Positions 10,846 through 22,951 of a DNA stretch of 64,000 bases are shown here, piece by piece. The notes below the pieces were generated by a model, which saw only the letters and a list, made by a program, of their open reading frames with translations, was not told the DNA's origin and ran no database searches. This DNA comes from Molanna angustata. Taxonomy: Eukaryota > Arthropoda > Insecta > Trichoptera > Molannidae. Position 1 is the first letter of the stretch. Every line of letters starts with the position of its first letter. The stretch covers positions 34,082,172 through 34,146,171 of the forward strand of contig OY754977.1 of NCBI GenBank assembly GCA_963576475.1, read 5' to 3'. The translations under genes were made by a program, and so were the position numbers.

Positions 10846-10972
10846 AATAATCATGAACACTTCCTTGCACTCTGCGCAAGTTGCGAGTTTATTGCCATAC
10901 TGCAATTTATTCCAACTAACCAGTGTTTCCAGCCCAGAGAAGCAATATTTGCGTGAGAAATAAATTTATGTA
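10846..10972 (-). mobile_element. SINE-C fragment, 3' half
   Basis: ACACTTCCTTGCACTCTGCG, GCGAGTTTATTGCCATACTG and CCAGCCCAGAGAAGCAAT match the 56432-56640 copy in order. The tRNA-like head is missing. Confidence 0.8.
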
Positions 10973-11635
10973 AATTAAATATTTTCATTGAATGAAATAA
11001 TGTACGAGCCATGCATGCGATTACCAAGCGAAGAATCATTTGTGTATTTGCATTTACTATGGAAAATTGTCAAGAAATCAATTGTCAATTTTATTGGTGC
11101 GCCTCTGTGGACGCACTGACACAAACAAATCCGTCCGATGCGCCTATATGGACGCTAGCCTTAAAAGTTGAAATAAGAAGCGGTTTTTTCGAAACTGGTC
11201 GAATAAAAATGTTTATTCGTTATTTAAATAAAATTCTTTTAGGTTTATTTTTTTTTCTTCATTTAATTTTCAAAATAATTTTTGTTTATAATTTTTTGTT
11301 TCATTTTATTCATGTTATATTTTATTGTTTGTATGTATATTACTTAGTGGTTCTATCTATGTATGTATTAATTTTACAATTATTGTATTTAATATTATTA
11401 AAATTATTAAAAATTTAATTATTTATATTTATATAAGTTTTAAATTAAAAATATTTTTGATTTACAAGATCAATGTTTTGTTTAAACTATTAAAACTAAA
11501 GGGCATTTTTTACTTAATGAAAATTTCCATTTATCTTGCTTGTATAGGTTTATAACCTAATTTTTATCAACCCAATTAAATGGATAGGTCATAGCATCAG
11601 GCATCCGGGTCGCATATTTACCTTTCCGGCAGTAC

Positions 11636-12345
11636 TTCCGTGGCAAGTACTGCCTCGAATTAGGCACACTTTCAAAACTTGTGTTGAATTCAAGGCAATT
11701 AGTTATTGAATATGGAACATATTATATAGCCATGAAGTTCGCGCGCTATTTCATTTCGCTCGCATTTTGTCTGTCACTGTCACATTTGTATTTTGTTCAC
11801 ATATTATATGGTAGTAATCAGTAATTTTGTTTAAGTCTTTAAGTAATATGGAACTGTTGCAGAACATACATATGTACTTGATGGTATTTTGGACAATTTT
11901 AAAATTGTAAATTACGAAGGAGACAAGGATAATTACCAATGTAAAATTCGATGCTCTATATCTTGTGAAGGTAATTACGACGCAAAGTGTGATTATTTCA
12001 TTGAAAAATTCATGAGTTCCAATCTCATACAAAAAAAAATGTCTTAATAATTTTTTATGATATAATGTAGATTTTTGTAGATTAATCTATTAAATCAAAA
12101 ACAATCATACACGAAAAATGCCTCTAACACAGTCTTGTAACGCTCAATTAATATGCATGGTAAAATTTATAAACCTGTGTACGATTGAAAGACGCGTTCC
12201 TTGAATTGAACACGTATTAGCAGGAATAGTTTGCGTTGCTAAACCGTGTGCATTTGGAGGACACGTGCCTTGAATTCAACACGAGTTTTCAAGTGCATTA
12301 GCGCAACAAACTAGTGCCTAATTCGAAGCAGTACTTGCCGATGAT
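11636..12345. mobile_element. Fold-back family W element, about 700 bp
   Basis: The left end GGCAAGTACTGCCTCGAATT and TTGAATTCAAGGCA mirrors the right end TGCCTTGAATTCAAC and AATTCGAAGCAGTACTTGCC. The interior (11700-12180) is AT-rich and non-coding. Part of the right end recurs at 30722-30835. It is probably a non-autonomous DNA element; superfamily unknown. Confidence 0.65.
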
Positions 12346-12349
12346 ATTG

Positions 12350-12470
12350 TCCCTGTCGCTAGAAGCAGATGGGTTCAAAAAGCCCAAAATAAAGACGAGT
12401 GGAAGCTTTCAGAAGAGGCCTACATCCAGCAGTGGAGAGATGGCTGAGAAAGAAGAAGAAGAAGACTTGC
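12350..12470 (+). mobile_element. LINE 3' end with (GAA)n tail
   Basis: The frame from about 12360 reads SRWVQKAQNKDEWKLSEEAY then IQQWRDG and stops. This is the typical end of a LINE ORF2 (DR..W..LEEAYIQQW). It is followed by AGAAAGAAGAAGAAGAAG, the same kind of tail seen at 14812 and 43670. Confidence 0.7.
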
Positions 12471-12604
12471 CTCCTAATCAACACGGAAAGGTAAATGCGC
12501 ATCTGGGCCTACTTGTTACTATCGTCGAGGGAATGAAAGAGGGCAGAAACTAGAAAGGTCGCCTTAGAGACATTTATATGGACAAGATGATCAGTGATTA
12601 GTTG

Positions 12605-12690
12605 AAACACTGGTTAGTTGGAAGAAATTGTCATACGGCAATAAAGTCGCCGCTTGCGAAGGGTGCAAGGAAGTTTTCATTTTTATTAGT
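12605..12690 (+). mobile_element. SINE-C tail fragment
   Basis: ACTGGTTAGTTGGAAGAAAT then CATACGGCAATAAAGTCGCC and GGGTGCAAGGAAGTTTTC is the 3' body of SINE-C in plus orientation. Confidence 0.75.
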
Positions 12691-13669
12691 GATGTGCGCT
12701 GTAGCAGCTACCAAGAGATGAAGAGGCTGGCGGACAACAGAGATATGTGGAGAGATGGAGTGTGCGGTGCAAACCAATCCTAGGATGGTGACCATGAAGA
12801 ATAACAACGAACTACACAATATTCCATTTTTAAATCACAGTTTTTTAGAATAAGTAAATCAGTGAGTGACAAAAAAGGGTCATCTTTAATAAGCTGTAAT
12901 GGAGTCCTTTTAATTAGAACGAAATTGTTACTTATTCGTATTTTTTTTGTTCATTACTTTGGTAAGTTTTTTTTTCTATTTTAATGATCTGATAAGGTCA
13001 CTTCTTAGAGGTAATAAATCATTAAGAGATAGTCTCTCAGTTTTTCGTTTGCCATACAAATGAGACCGTAAACAATGAAAGATAATGATTCTTTTTTAAT
13101 CAAAAGGCTAAATTATTCGGAAAGGGTCTGTCTGCTAATCGAATCCCCTCAACACAGTATCGTGTCTTGTCTCCTCCTAATATGGAACAGGTCTGGGAGA
13201 GGGGAGGACTAATAATAAAGATTTACGGCGAATGAAAGAAGAAATGGAGAGGACAATTGAAAAGAATCGTCACCCTATCGGGAATCAAGCTTAAGGAAGA
13301 GAATCCAATGGAATCCCGCTGGGAGTACGGTGACCATTGGCCGGGAGATAAAAATAAATTACTCGAAGATAAATGTCATTTATATTAATTCTTTTGCGGA
13401 CTTGGTATATTTGGAAAGGGTATAACATTCGAAAGAAAATGAGACATTGCGTATGTATACAAACATTTGTTTAGCGAAAGCGCATATGTTTCTACTATTT
13501 ATAATCCTTAAGATATAAAAGTTGGTTTAAATATCTTTTTGATTAATATCAATAAATACAACATAATTTAAAGCATATACATAATTATAATCCATCAGTG
13601 ACGGATGGATTTCAATCGTCAGACCACGATCGCAAGGACGCGGACGTTCCTATAAAAGTATATTTTATC

Positions 13670-14350
13670 AAAAAACTATATGTAGGTACAAACACATGAT
13701 AGATAGGTACATACTTAGGACCTAAACTATAAGTCCATACTTTTTTTTAATGAATATGTCCTTGTTATACAAGTACATATACATCTTCCTACATTCCCTA
13801 AAATAAGCATAAATGCTTGTGCTTTAGGTGAACGAAATCGGTCGAGGCAGGATTCGAACTCGCGACCACTGGATTACTATCCCAGCGCGCTAACCGCTCT
13901 GCCATTGACCCATCTAACTTAGCACTTTAATTATAGGTACATATTTAGCACCTAAACTATAGGTACATACTTATCACTTAATACATATACCTTAACTACA
14001 AGTTCATACATAGCAACTAAAATATAGGTACATTGTAACTAAAATATTACACCTTAACTATAGGTATATACTTAGCATCTAAACACTATAGGTAAATAAT
14101 TAGCACCGAGACTATAGATACATACGAAACATCTCAACTTCCAACTATAGACATACTTAGGACCGAAACTATAGGTATACATACTAAACATCTTAACTTC
14201 CAACTATAGACATACTTAGGACCGAAACTATAGGTACATACTAAACATCTTAACTTCCAACTATAGACATACTTAGGACCGAAACTATAGGTACATACTA
14301 AACATCTTAACTTCCAACTAGAGAGATACTTAGGACCGAAACTACATAAA
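13670..14350. repeat. CTATAGGTACATACTTAG tandem array, split by a SINE
   Basis: Short units (about 25-40 bp) containing ACTATAGGTACATACTTAG and CACCTAAA run from 13680 to 14110, then a longer unit of about 63 bp (AACATCTTAACTTCCAACTA, GACATACTTAGGACCGAAAC) repeats about four times from 14120 to 14345. A SINE-A copy interrupts the array at 13741-13913. Confidence 0.85.
13741..13913 (-). mobile_element. SINE-A, full-length copy
   Basis: On the minus strand the element starts GATGGGTCAATGGCAGAGCG (box A TGGCAGAGCGG), has GCGAGTTCGAATCCTGCC (box B), then a body (GATTTCGTTCACC, TAGGGAATGTAGGAAGATG) and an A-rich tail. If folded like a tRNA, the anticodon loop ATAGTAA gives AGT (Thr). Other copies lie at 34167, 37728, 41775 and 44338. 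Confidence 0.85.
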
Positions 14351-14811
14351 AAAATTAAAACAAGATACCTACAAATTTCAACTCTTTCATCAAATAAAGC
14401 AAAAAATAATAATATTCAATTGGCTATTCAACAATGACAGACATGTGAATGAAAGTTTATTATGTATAATTAAGGCTCTTGTATACCCTGGGTATACGGA
14501 TGTACACAAAAATGCACACTAAATTATCTTCTTAAGTATGAAACACGAAAAATTATTGCATATCACCTAATATGTGACATACAACTTTTTTTTCGTGAAA
14601 AAATGGCAAAATTTAGAGGTTTTTTCGAAATAGCAAGAATAGTAATTAAAATATTATAATAATAAAAAACTCAACCGGTAGATTTTCATATTCTCTTTCG
14701 ATTGAAGTAAAAATCTACCTCATAGACGTTGTAGTTTTTTAGTTACGTACAGTAAAAAAAATAAAAAAGGGTTTTATTAAAACTGATTTTACAAGACAAA
14801 TATTGAAGAAA

Positions 14812-15245
14812 TTCTTCTTCTTCTTCTTCTTCCTTTTCATAGATCCGAAGATCTGTTTGTACCGCTATTCTGTCTCCTGCGATGTGGACTGCCAACTGTC
14901 TCGCCATCTCTTTGGAGGTCTTCCTGGTGGTCTTCTTCCAGCTGGGTTCTCCTGGAGAGCGATACGTGGGAGTCTATTTTCAGCCATTCTGTTTACATGT
15001 GAGCTCCAATATCGCCTCCGCTGTCTTCCCCATCTGACGATGTCCTCCGTACTACACTTTTTTCTTATTTCGGTATTTCGAATTCGGTCTCTTAGAGTGT
15101 TTCCGGTTATACATCGCAATGTCCTCATCTCTGATGTTCTCAGAAGAGATTTTGTTCTCGTTGTGTCTGCTCTGGTCTCTACTCCGTAGGTGGCAATGGG
15201 TCTTACACATGTTTTATATATTCGGACTTTGCTTTCGATATTCAT
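14812..15245 (-). mobile_element. LINE ORF2 C-terminus with (GAA)n tail
   Basis: The minus frame (about 126 residues) reads NIESKVRIYKTCVRPIATYG, the end of the RT thumb region, then EDIVRWGRQRRRYWSSHVNRM-like sequence, then GRRPPGRPPKRWRDSW, the basic motif common at LINE ORF2 ends. The 3' end is (GAA)n. The 5' truncation point at about 15245 abuts a short palindrome (15248-15293). The RT catalytic core is absent. Confidence 0.8.
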
Positions 15246-15247
15246 TT

Positions 15248-15293
15248 CGAAGAGTTTTTTGAAAATTGAAGAAATTCAATTTTCAAAAAACTC
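15248..15293. repeat. 21-bp-arm hairpin at a LINE truncation point
   Basis: AAGAGTTTTTTGAAAATTGAA is followed after a short spacer by its reverse complement TTCAATTTTCAAAAAACTCTT. Its left edge coincides with the 5' end of the truncated LINE, consistent with a snap-back or inversion during insertion. Confidence 0.8.
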
Positions 15294-15299
15294 TTGCAA

Positions 15300-16330
15300 T
15301 AGAATTAAGATTTAAATACAAAATCTCCTTTATTTTAAAGACGTATCTTTTGTAGGTATTAGGGAAATTATTTTCAAAATATACTATATAGCCTACTATA
15401 GCCTCTTAAATGAACCTTTTACTATTATACTACCGACTACAACTACTGTACTAGCGGGAAAAAATAGAGTAAAAAAACCACTTAATTCAAACTGACAAAA
15501 GCTATGGCACTCCCACAAAGGCATTGTCTTTGTGGAGTGTCTTATCCAGAATTCTAATTTGCAAAACCTAAACACTCAAAAAATGGTTTGTATAATATAA
15601 ATTACATAAATATATACATACCATCACGTCATGTTCCTCACGGGGTATAACCGTCGATGTTTTCAACAAATAAATAACATAAAATTTGATGGTCACCCTT
15701 GATGGAATGAAAGGAAAATGACTGGGAGTTATTTCTTTGTCAGATTTCAATTTTTACCTTATATTGTCAAAATGAAACCAATAACTGTTACATCCCTTCG
15801 CTCAAAAACATTTTTCTCATCAAATTATTTTTAATTGCAATATTCCTTCGAGGTACGAAATAACACAATGCCTTCTCAGAAATATTATTCAACATCTAAA
15901 TCACGAGGAAATGCGTATTTCAATTAACGGAGTTAATATCATCGTCAATTATTTTATTAATTGAACCGACAATGAACTATTTCAACAATTAGATGAATAA
16001 CATTGAAATAAAAACATTTATGTAATTTTATTTTAGTAGCTAATTGCTTGACTCATTGTAAGTAAAAATCCGTTCGGGAGGAGCTCAGACAAATATTTAT
16101 TTATTTATTTATAATAAACATGACATTTTACATACAAAGGTTTGACATCAATAATAAAGGTATATAATCTTTTCTCATCTTTTCCGCAAGTCGTATCCAG
16201 ATTGTCCTTCATCCGTTCAATAATATTATGTGTAGATACTAAATATTATGCCAGTTTACTTTGAATCGACTATTTTTTATAATTAATTTCATCTGGATTA
16301 TGTAACAAGATTAATTTGTGATTTCTAGGT
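15300..16330. other. Stretch without recognised genes
   Basis: AT-rich sequence. The only notable item is ACCATCACGTCATGTTCCTC at about 15620, which resembles the reverse of a LINE 3' terminus. Otherwise nothing is recognised. Confidence 0.45.
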
Positions 16331-16339
16331 ATTTTTTTA

Positions 16340-16470
16340 AGTTTTATATTTCACCATTTTCAATGTGTTAGCTATAGGACTAATTTTAACTTAATTTTAA
16401 CTTATTGTATTTTTTTAAGTTTAATGTTTCACCATTTTCAATGTGTTAGCTATAGGACTAATTTTAAATT
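16340..16470. repeat. 79-bp direct duplication
   Basis: TTTCACCATTTTCAATGTGT then TAGCTATAGGACTAATTTTAA occurs at about 16350 and again at about 16429. The second copy leads directly into the LINE 3' end. Confidence 0.85.
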
Positions 16471-16545
16471 ATTTTTTGCAAACTGAAAGCGCCCTTGAGG
16501 TGACCACGGTTGTCACTAAACGGCGCTTTATAAATTGTCCTTATT
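16470..16545 (+). mobile_element. LINE 3' UTR end with GGCGCTTT palindrome
   Basis: GCAAACTGAAAGCGCCCTTG then GACCACGGTTGTCACTAAAC and GGCGCTTTATAAATTGT is found inverted at 48411-48480. Related ends (AGGGCGCTAT) close the CR1/L2-like fragments at 35885 and 42340, so this is probably their 3' terminus. Confidence 0.65.
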
Positions 16546-16839
16546 ATTATTATAAAAAAAAGATTAAATGCTATACATATTTCAGACAGAGACGATGGAA
16601 AGGTACTCATACACATCCAAACCATTGACACTCTCTTGCGCTTTGCTGTCAATTAGCGATTTTGCTCTCCAATATGCTAGGGATAATCCCTGTGTTATAT
16701 TGAATACAGTCTTTGGTTTTGTAAGTTAAACAATATTATTTTAAGTAAATAATTTTTTTTTTTAGTAAATAAATTTTTTTTAAATAAAAATTTTGGTAAC
16801 AAAAAACTGTGTTTCTTCAACTTCACATTTATATTGGAT

Positions 16840-16876
16840 GGAACGTTTTCGAACTTTACTAGTTCATCTTCAGCAT
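16840..16876 (-). ncRNA. Hammerhead-like motif, copy in the left terminal repeat
   Basis: On the minus strand GCTGAAGATGAACTAGTAAA then GTTCGAAAACG has the layout of a hammerhead core: CUGAAGA (consensus CUGAUGA), a stem GAAC/GUUC, then GAAAA. Hammerhead motifs are known from Penelope-like elements. The second position differs from consensus, and I cannot identify a convincing cleavage triplet, so activity is doubtful. Confidence 0.35.
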
Positions 16877-17246
16877 CTGACTGAAATGTGACTGATTCTA
16901 TTGTGCGTGTTGTCATCTTCCATTGGCGAGTTTGGGCGGGTTGAGTATGGCGGGGGTACTGGTGGGGGTGAGCGGTAGCGAGCGGTGTAGGTTTGTATAC
17001 AGTTTGGTTCTTAATAATATTCAATATTGGTGAATTAACTGGAGCAATCTGAATATTTATTAAATTGGGGTTATTTTTTCTTTTATTTATTTCCAGGGCT
17101 TCTAAAATATCAAGTTTTTTCCCTTTCTTTTCAATTTGGAGTACATCGACATCTTTTATATGCTCATCTACTCTGTCTTTTATTCTTCTCCCGCTTTGCC
17201 AATGGAAGATGACAACACGCACAATAGAATCAGTCACATTTCAGAT

Positions 17247-17282
17247 GCTGAAGATGAACTAGTACAGTTCGAAAACGTTCCA
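17247..17282 (+). ncRNA. Hammerhead-like motif, copy in the right terminal repeat
   Basis: Same motif as at 16840-16876 in the other orientation. The putative stem II (GAAC/GUUC) is unchanged while the loop differs by one base (TAGTACA against TAGTAAA). Confidence 0.35.
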
Positions 17283-17684
17283 TCCAATATAAATGTGAAG
17301 TGGAAGAAACAAAGGTTTTTGTTACCAAAATTTTTATTTAAAAAAATTTTATTTAAGTACTTAAAAAAATTTGTTTACTTAATTATATGGATTTCCACAG
17401 TGTTACTTAAAATAATTTCAACGAAATATTATTTTAAAGTGGATTCAGCACAATTGATCATACACTTCCTAACATACATGCACAGGCACTCTCCATACTT
17501 ACATAATATACTGAACCATATAACATACACACACAGCACACACACATGATCTATAGACAAATAATCTATAGACAATAATCTATAGACAAAATTAAATCAA
17601 ATCAAAAAATTTTTTTCAACGTAAATGCAGTTTGCACACATGTTGAATGGCAGAAAGTATATAAATAAAACAATTCTAAACATA

Positions 17685-19269
<1,585 letters not shown>

Positions 19270-20180
19270 CAAGGGTATGGTGGTTTATGAGAAAAGAAAA
19301 AGAGAAGCTAAAATTATACTCACCATAAAACCTTACCACCAGCAGTCAGCGATATTGCAATGAGACTCATTTAAAATAATGCAAATATCTCAGTATCTCA
19401 GGGCGTGTTGTTTATTGAGTAAGACAAAAAAAAGAATATATTTAAGTATCAAATAAGAATTTTCTGTTCAATGAAACAGTAATTAAAACATGAAAAGCTG
19501 AGTCAGATATGATGTGGGTAAGATTGAGCGATGAAAGAAACGCATAAGTACAAAAGAAATTACAATTTATTGTTATCATGGTTGGCAAGGAGTGTTAAAT
19601 ATGATACAGTTATCTACGTTACCTGAACTAAGCTAAATATTTGACATTTTAATAAAATAATTTAATTCTTAAATTACAATTTACAAGTTTTAAATGTTTT
19701 TCTAGACCATGTGGTGTATAATAAAAAGAAATATCAGACATGACATAATTAAACAGATTCAACTAAATTTTCAAATGATATCAGTATTTCATATGTTTTT
19801 TTTTTAATAACCAAGCAATGAGACAGTTTTATGAATTTCCATCTTCTTGAAGATGATCAGCAGGTACAGTTTTTGTGATGAGAACTACCATCGTAGTATT
19901 TACGTCGATTTGAAGTGCAATTTACAGGTGTTTTAGTCATTATCAAGTCATGATGTGCAAATATGAGCATGCCCCAACCATGATATTTAAAATTATTCAT
20001 TTTCAGTCATCCATGGTGTACATAGTAAAGTACACCAATGTTGAAGAATGATGAAAAGACAGCATGAACAAACAAGATAAAGTAAAGAAGAAAGCAAAGA
20101 AGCAAGGAACAAAAGACTAAGGTCAAAGACAAAGGACAAAGGCAAAGGTCAAAGGAGGCGGTTATATTTCCTGCAAGAAT
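19270..20180. other. Stretch without recognised genes
   Basis: AT-rich, with a purine-rich short-repeat tract (AAGGTCAAAGACAAAGGAC-like words) at 20085-20160 and a small hairpin (GGTGTACATAG/TACACC) near 20015. No gene signature was seen. Confidence 0.5.
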
Positions 20181-20258
20181 TCAGTTAAATTAGCGAACGT
20201 GACTCATGCCAGATATTTTATATAGACGAGGATCGATGAAATTAGATAGAGAACTTAC

Positions 20259-20397
20259 CCAGCCTCCTTTAAATTTAAATTTCCCGTCTTTGCTGGGTCT
20301 CACGCATTTTGACGCCATGTGACACATCGTGTCGGCTGTCAGCGTTGAAAAGAAAGGCATAGATATTTCGACCCGCCTAGCTAATCCGTTCACGGCT
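20259..20397 (-). CDS. Candidate coding exon with 5' splice donor, unknown protein
   Basis: The minus frame is open from about 20415 to a strong donor at 20258-20252 (GGCTGG|GTAAGTTC in sense). After a first in-frame ATG near 20361 it reads MPFFSTLTADTMCHMASKCV, then RPSKDGKFKFKGGW before the donor. G+C is well above the neighbourhood. Translation past the donor runs on only as intron-like AT-rich sequence. The family is not recognised. It may be a first exon of a host gene or chance; no matching second exon was found in the window. Confidence 0.35.
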
Positions 20398-20493
20398 GTG
20401 TTCGCCTTACAACTTTTTTAGAAATATTGCCAATATTGCGAAGTGCGTTCGTTTAAGACATTTTTATAAACATTAAATTAAAATTATTAAATA

Positions 20494-20790
20494 GTGACGT
20501 GTAAATACAAAATAACGTCACATACCTCCTCTGTTAACAAAAAAAAAGAAAAAAAGTGTTTTGATAGTAAATTTGAAAAACAGAAATTAGTAAATATAAC
20601 TGGCATAAGTCCCATGTTCTCCAACTCAACCGAATCCCGCGAGGAAAAACACCTACAATTTAAGGATAAGGAAAATGTTAGAGTTCAAATGACATAAGTC
20701 TATGTCGCTGATAACGACATATCCCTGTCATTTAAACAACTGGTGGCAGATCTGGAACAGTTACATAATAAAAAATAACAAAAATTATCC
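20494..20790 (+). pseudogene. Coding-like fragment, origin unknown
   Basis: A 67-codon frame from ATG at 20494 ends at TGA (20695-20697 region). It reads KLVNITGISPMFSNSTESRE then KHLQFKDKENVRVQM, and the sequence after the stop still looks coding-like in places (LSFKQLVADLEQLHNKK). It has the character of a decayed protein N-terminus, possibly from a mobile element. No homologue recognised. Confidence 0.25.
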
Positions 20791-21213
20791 ACCATAAAAA
20801 TATATAAAATTCTTAAACTAGCTGAAACAGAAAATTTTCATATTAAATAAAAATTCCAAATTTTGACATACTTGCTGTCAAGATTACTATTCATTTAAAT
20901 GAAACCCCTCTGTTCATAAAACAGACGTAATAACAATTATAATACAGTATTTACAGATCTAGTGGTGAACGTTTTCAGTCCACTCACGTTTGATTATTTA
21001 ACCCCTTCAATGACACTCCCGAGAAGCGTTCATTATTTTTTTTTTTTATCGATGGAAAACTAAGGAAACCCCATCTTAGCTTTTCATCTTGTCTCCATAT
21101 TGTGAGCTTGGATTAGCTATCATTTGTGCTAATTCTCATTGTGAGCTAGAATCTGCGGAAGAGGCTCTCATGTTGAAACAGAATCACTCAGATACCATGT
21201 ATCTTCAAGCGTG

Positions 21214-21548
21214 ATACAGTTATCGTGAGTCCATCCTATAAACACCTTAACTCACGATAAAAAAATTTCATCATAGGGAAAATTTAAAGTTCAGAATATT
21301 TTCCCAGTTAAAACAGCATCATAGTCATCATATCAAATTGTGAGCTTAGCTCAGTATCATACATGTAAGTCTTAATTGTAAGCCAAGAAATGTGAAAGCT
21401 AACATGTAAATTTGTCTATGAAAGATTTATGTGTCAGACATAGCAAATGTAAAATATCATTATTTTAATAATCATTATCAATAACTATAAACATCAGTTA
21501 TCATGAGTACCTCCTATAAACACCTTACCCATGATAAGAAAATTCATC
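21214..21548. repeat. Two copies of a 55-bp direct repeat, each with a hairpin
   Basis: CAGTTATCGTGAGTCCATCC then TATAAACACCTTAACTCACG at 21214-21270 recurs as CAGTTATCATGAGTACCTCC then TATAAACACCTTACCCATGA at 21494-21548. Each copy contains a stem (TATCGTGAGT/ACTCACGATA; the second is weaker). Confidence 0.75.
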
Positions 21549-21879
21549 GGCGAGATAAATGCATAAAATTTATCCACTTTGATCCCAGATGAAAAACATT
21601 TTTATATTAAACAAAAGAAATTTTATACCAGCATCTTATTTCTCCATAACAAATAATAATATAATGCAATTTCAAAATTAATATTTCAAGAATGTGATAT
21701 AAGTCCAGTATCGAATTTGCATTACACTATTTTGATCATAACAGAATTCAATATTAACTAAAATGTTGTTATATATCATGGTATTAGAGATCAGGTTTGG
21801 TAATAGATTACCCAATATGTCATACATAAAAGCATCAGCTAGACAGAACATCAGAAATGTAATATCTAATGACTCAATT

Positions 21880-22310
21880 TAATAAAAATTTATAACGTCT
21901 AATAAATTGTAACTCTTTCTATTGCACAGCAAGTGTGTCTCCTCATGTATGTCATGTAACAGTGTCTCTTCGTCATGATTAAGGACACTAGTACATACAA
22001 AATTATATAAAAAATAATCTACAAAATGACAAGAGTTGAGAAAATTTGTAACATTCAATAATTTGTAATATCTTCTATCGCACACCAAGTGTGTCACCTC
22101 ATGTATCTCATGTGACAGTGTCTCTTTGTTATGATTAAGGACACTAGTCCATGCAAGGTTATAAAAAATAGTTTACAGAATGATAAGATTTGAGAAAATT
22201 TATAACGTTCAACAATTTGTAATTTCTTCTATCGCACACCAAGTGTGTCACCTCATGTATCTCATGTGACAGACAATGATCAGTGTCTCTTCGTTTTGAT
22301 TACATCAGAC
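21880..22310. repeat. About 155-bp tandem repeat, three copies
   Basis: AAGTGTGTC occurs at 21931, 22087 and 22241 in the common context CACACCAAGTGTGTCACCTC, ATGTATCTCATGTGACAGTG and GATTAAGGACACTAGT. The third unit is truncated and carries a short insertion. Confidence 0.85.
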
Positions 22311-22500
22311 ATCTAGTTGACCAAACTAAATCTCCAGATGCAGTCTACGATAACTGAGTTGGTCGACACAGTTATCTGGAAGAAGACCATGGCATTCCAT
22401 GCACGTGATACCATAGATATAACTCTTATATGGTAGAAAAATGAGTGAATTATCAAATAAATTTCCTAATATTGTAATAAAAAAAACAGAATATAATGGC

Positions 22501-22700
22501 NNNNNNNNNNNNNNNNNNNNNNNNNNNNNNNNNNNNNNNNNNNNNNNNNNNNNNNNNNNNNNNNNNNNNNNNNNNNNNNNNNNNNNNNNNNNNNNNNNNN
22601 NNNNNNNNNNNNNNNNNNNNNNNNNNNNNNNNNNNNNNNNNNNNNNNNNNNNNNNNNNNNNNNNNNNNNNNNNNNNNNNNNNNNNNNNNNNNNNNNNNNN
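22501..22700. other. Assembly gap (200 N)
   Basis: Exactly 200 unknown bases, so the length is probably nominal. It sits at the outer end of the palindrome's left arm, in the position mirrored on the right by a (TA)n array, suggesting that the missing sequence may be another (TA)n tract. Confidence 0.98.
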
Positions 22701-22758
22701 TACTGGTGGGGGTTTATCTCGGTTTTCCCGTGTCAGTAGGTCTTGACTAAGACCATTT

Positions 22759-22791
22759 GTCTTCCGACGTTTCGCCTGAATATCACCAGGC
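22759..22791 (-). ncRNA. Conserved two-hairpin motif, left palindrome arm
   Basis: GCCTG pairs with CAGGC, then GAAAC and GTC-GGAA-GAC. Homologous to 18563-18598 with a compensatory C-G for T-A pair. Confidence 0.4.
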
Positions 22792-22918
22792 ATTTTCAAG
22801 GACTTAACGAAAAGCACGCGCGCGACACACGTCTACTCACACTGAAAGCTCACCGTCACGTCTTTCAGTGTGAGTAGACGTGTGTCGCGCGCGTGCTTTT
22901 CGTTAAGTCCTTGAAAAT

Positions 22919-22951
22919 GCCTGGTGATATTCAGGCGAAACGTCGGAAGAC
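22919..22951 (+). ncRNA. Conserved two-hairpin motif, right palindrome arm
   Basis: Mirror of 22759-22791 in the opposite arm of the palindrome. Confidence 0.4.

Larger units (their letters stand above)
16695..17420 (-). mobile_element. Penelope-like element remnant with inverted terminal copies
   Basis: Between inverted copies of a roughly 190-bp terminal sequence (about 16735-16930 and 17195-17395) lies a minus-strand segment (17195-16933) reading RRIKDRVDEHIKDVDVLQIE, KKGKKLDILEALEINK and later NSPILNI. This resembles the C-terminal part of the GIY-YIG endonuclease domain of Penelope-like elements (R..EH, VL...KGKKLD.LE...I). The RT and the N-terminal GIY-YIG residues are absent. Penelope-like elements often carry inverted terminal copies, which fits this layout. 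The family assignment rests on motif resemblance read by eye. Confidence 0.6.

Noticed and set aside
13140..13360. Possible further LINE tail (KKKWRGQLKRIV, EENPMESRW)
   Set aside because: Only short suggestive pieces, without the ordered motifs seen in the accepted tails.
14803..15189. Plus-strand 128-codon frame starting with poly-Phe
   Set aside because: It is antisense to the LINE ORF2 C-terminus, and the poly-Phe is the (GAA)n tail.
22326..22817. Frames spanning the N gap
   Set aside because: Mostly unknown residues; the start is the hairpin element arm.
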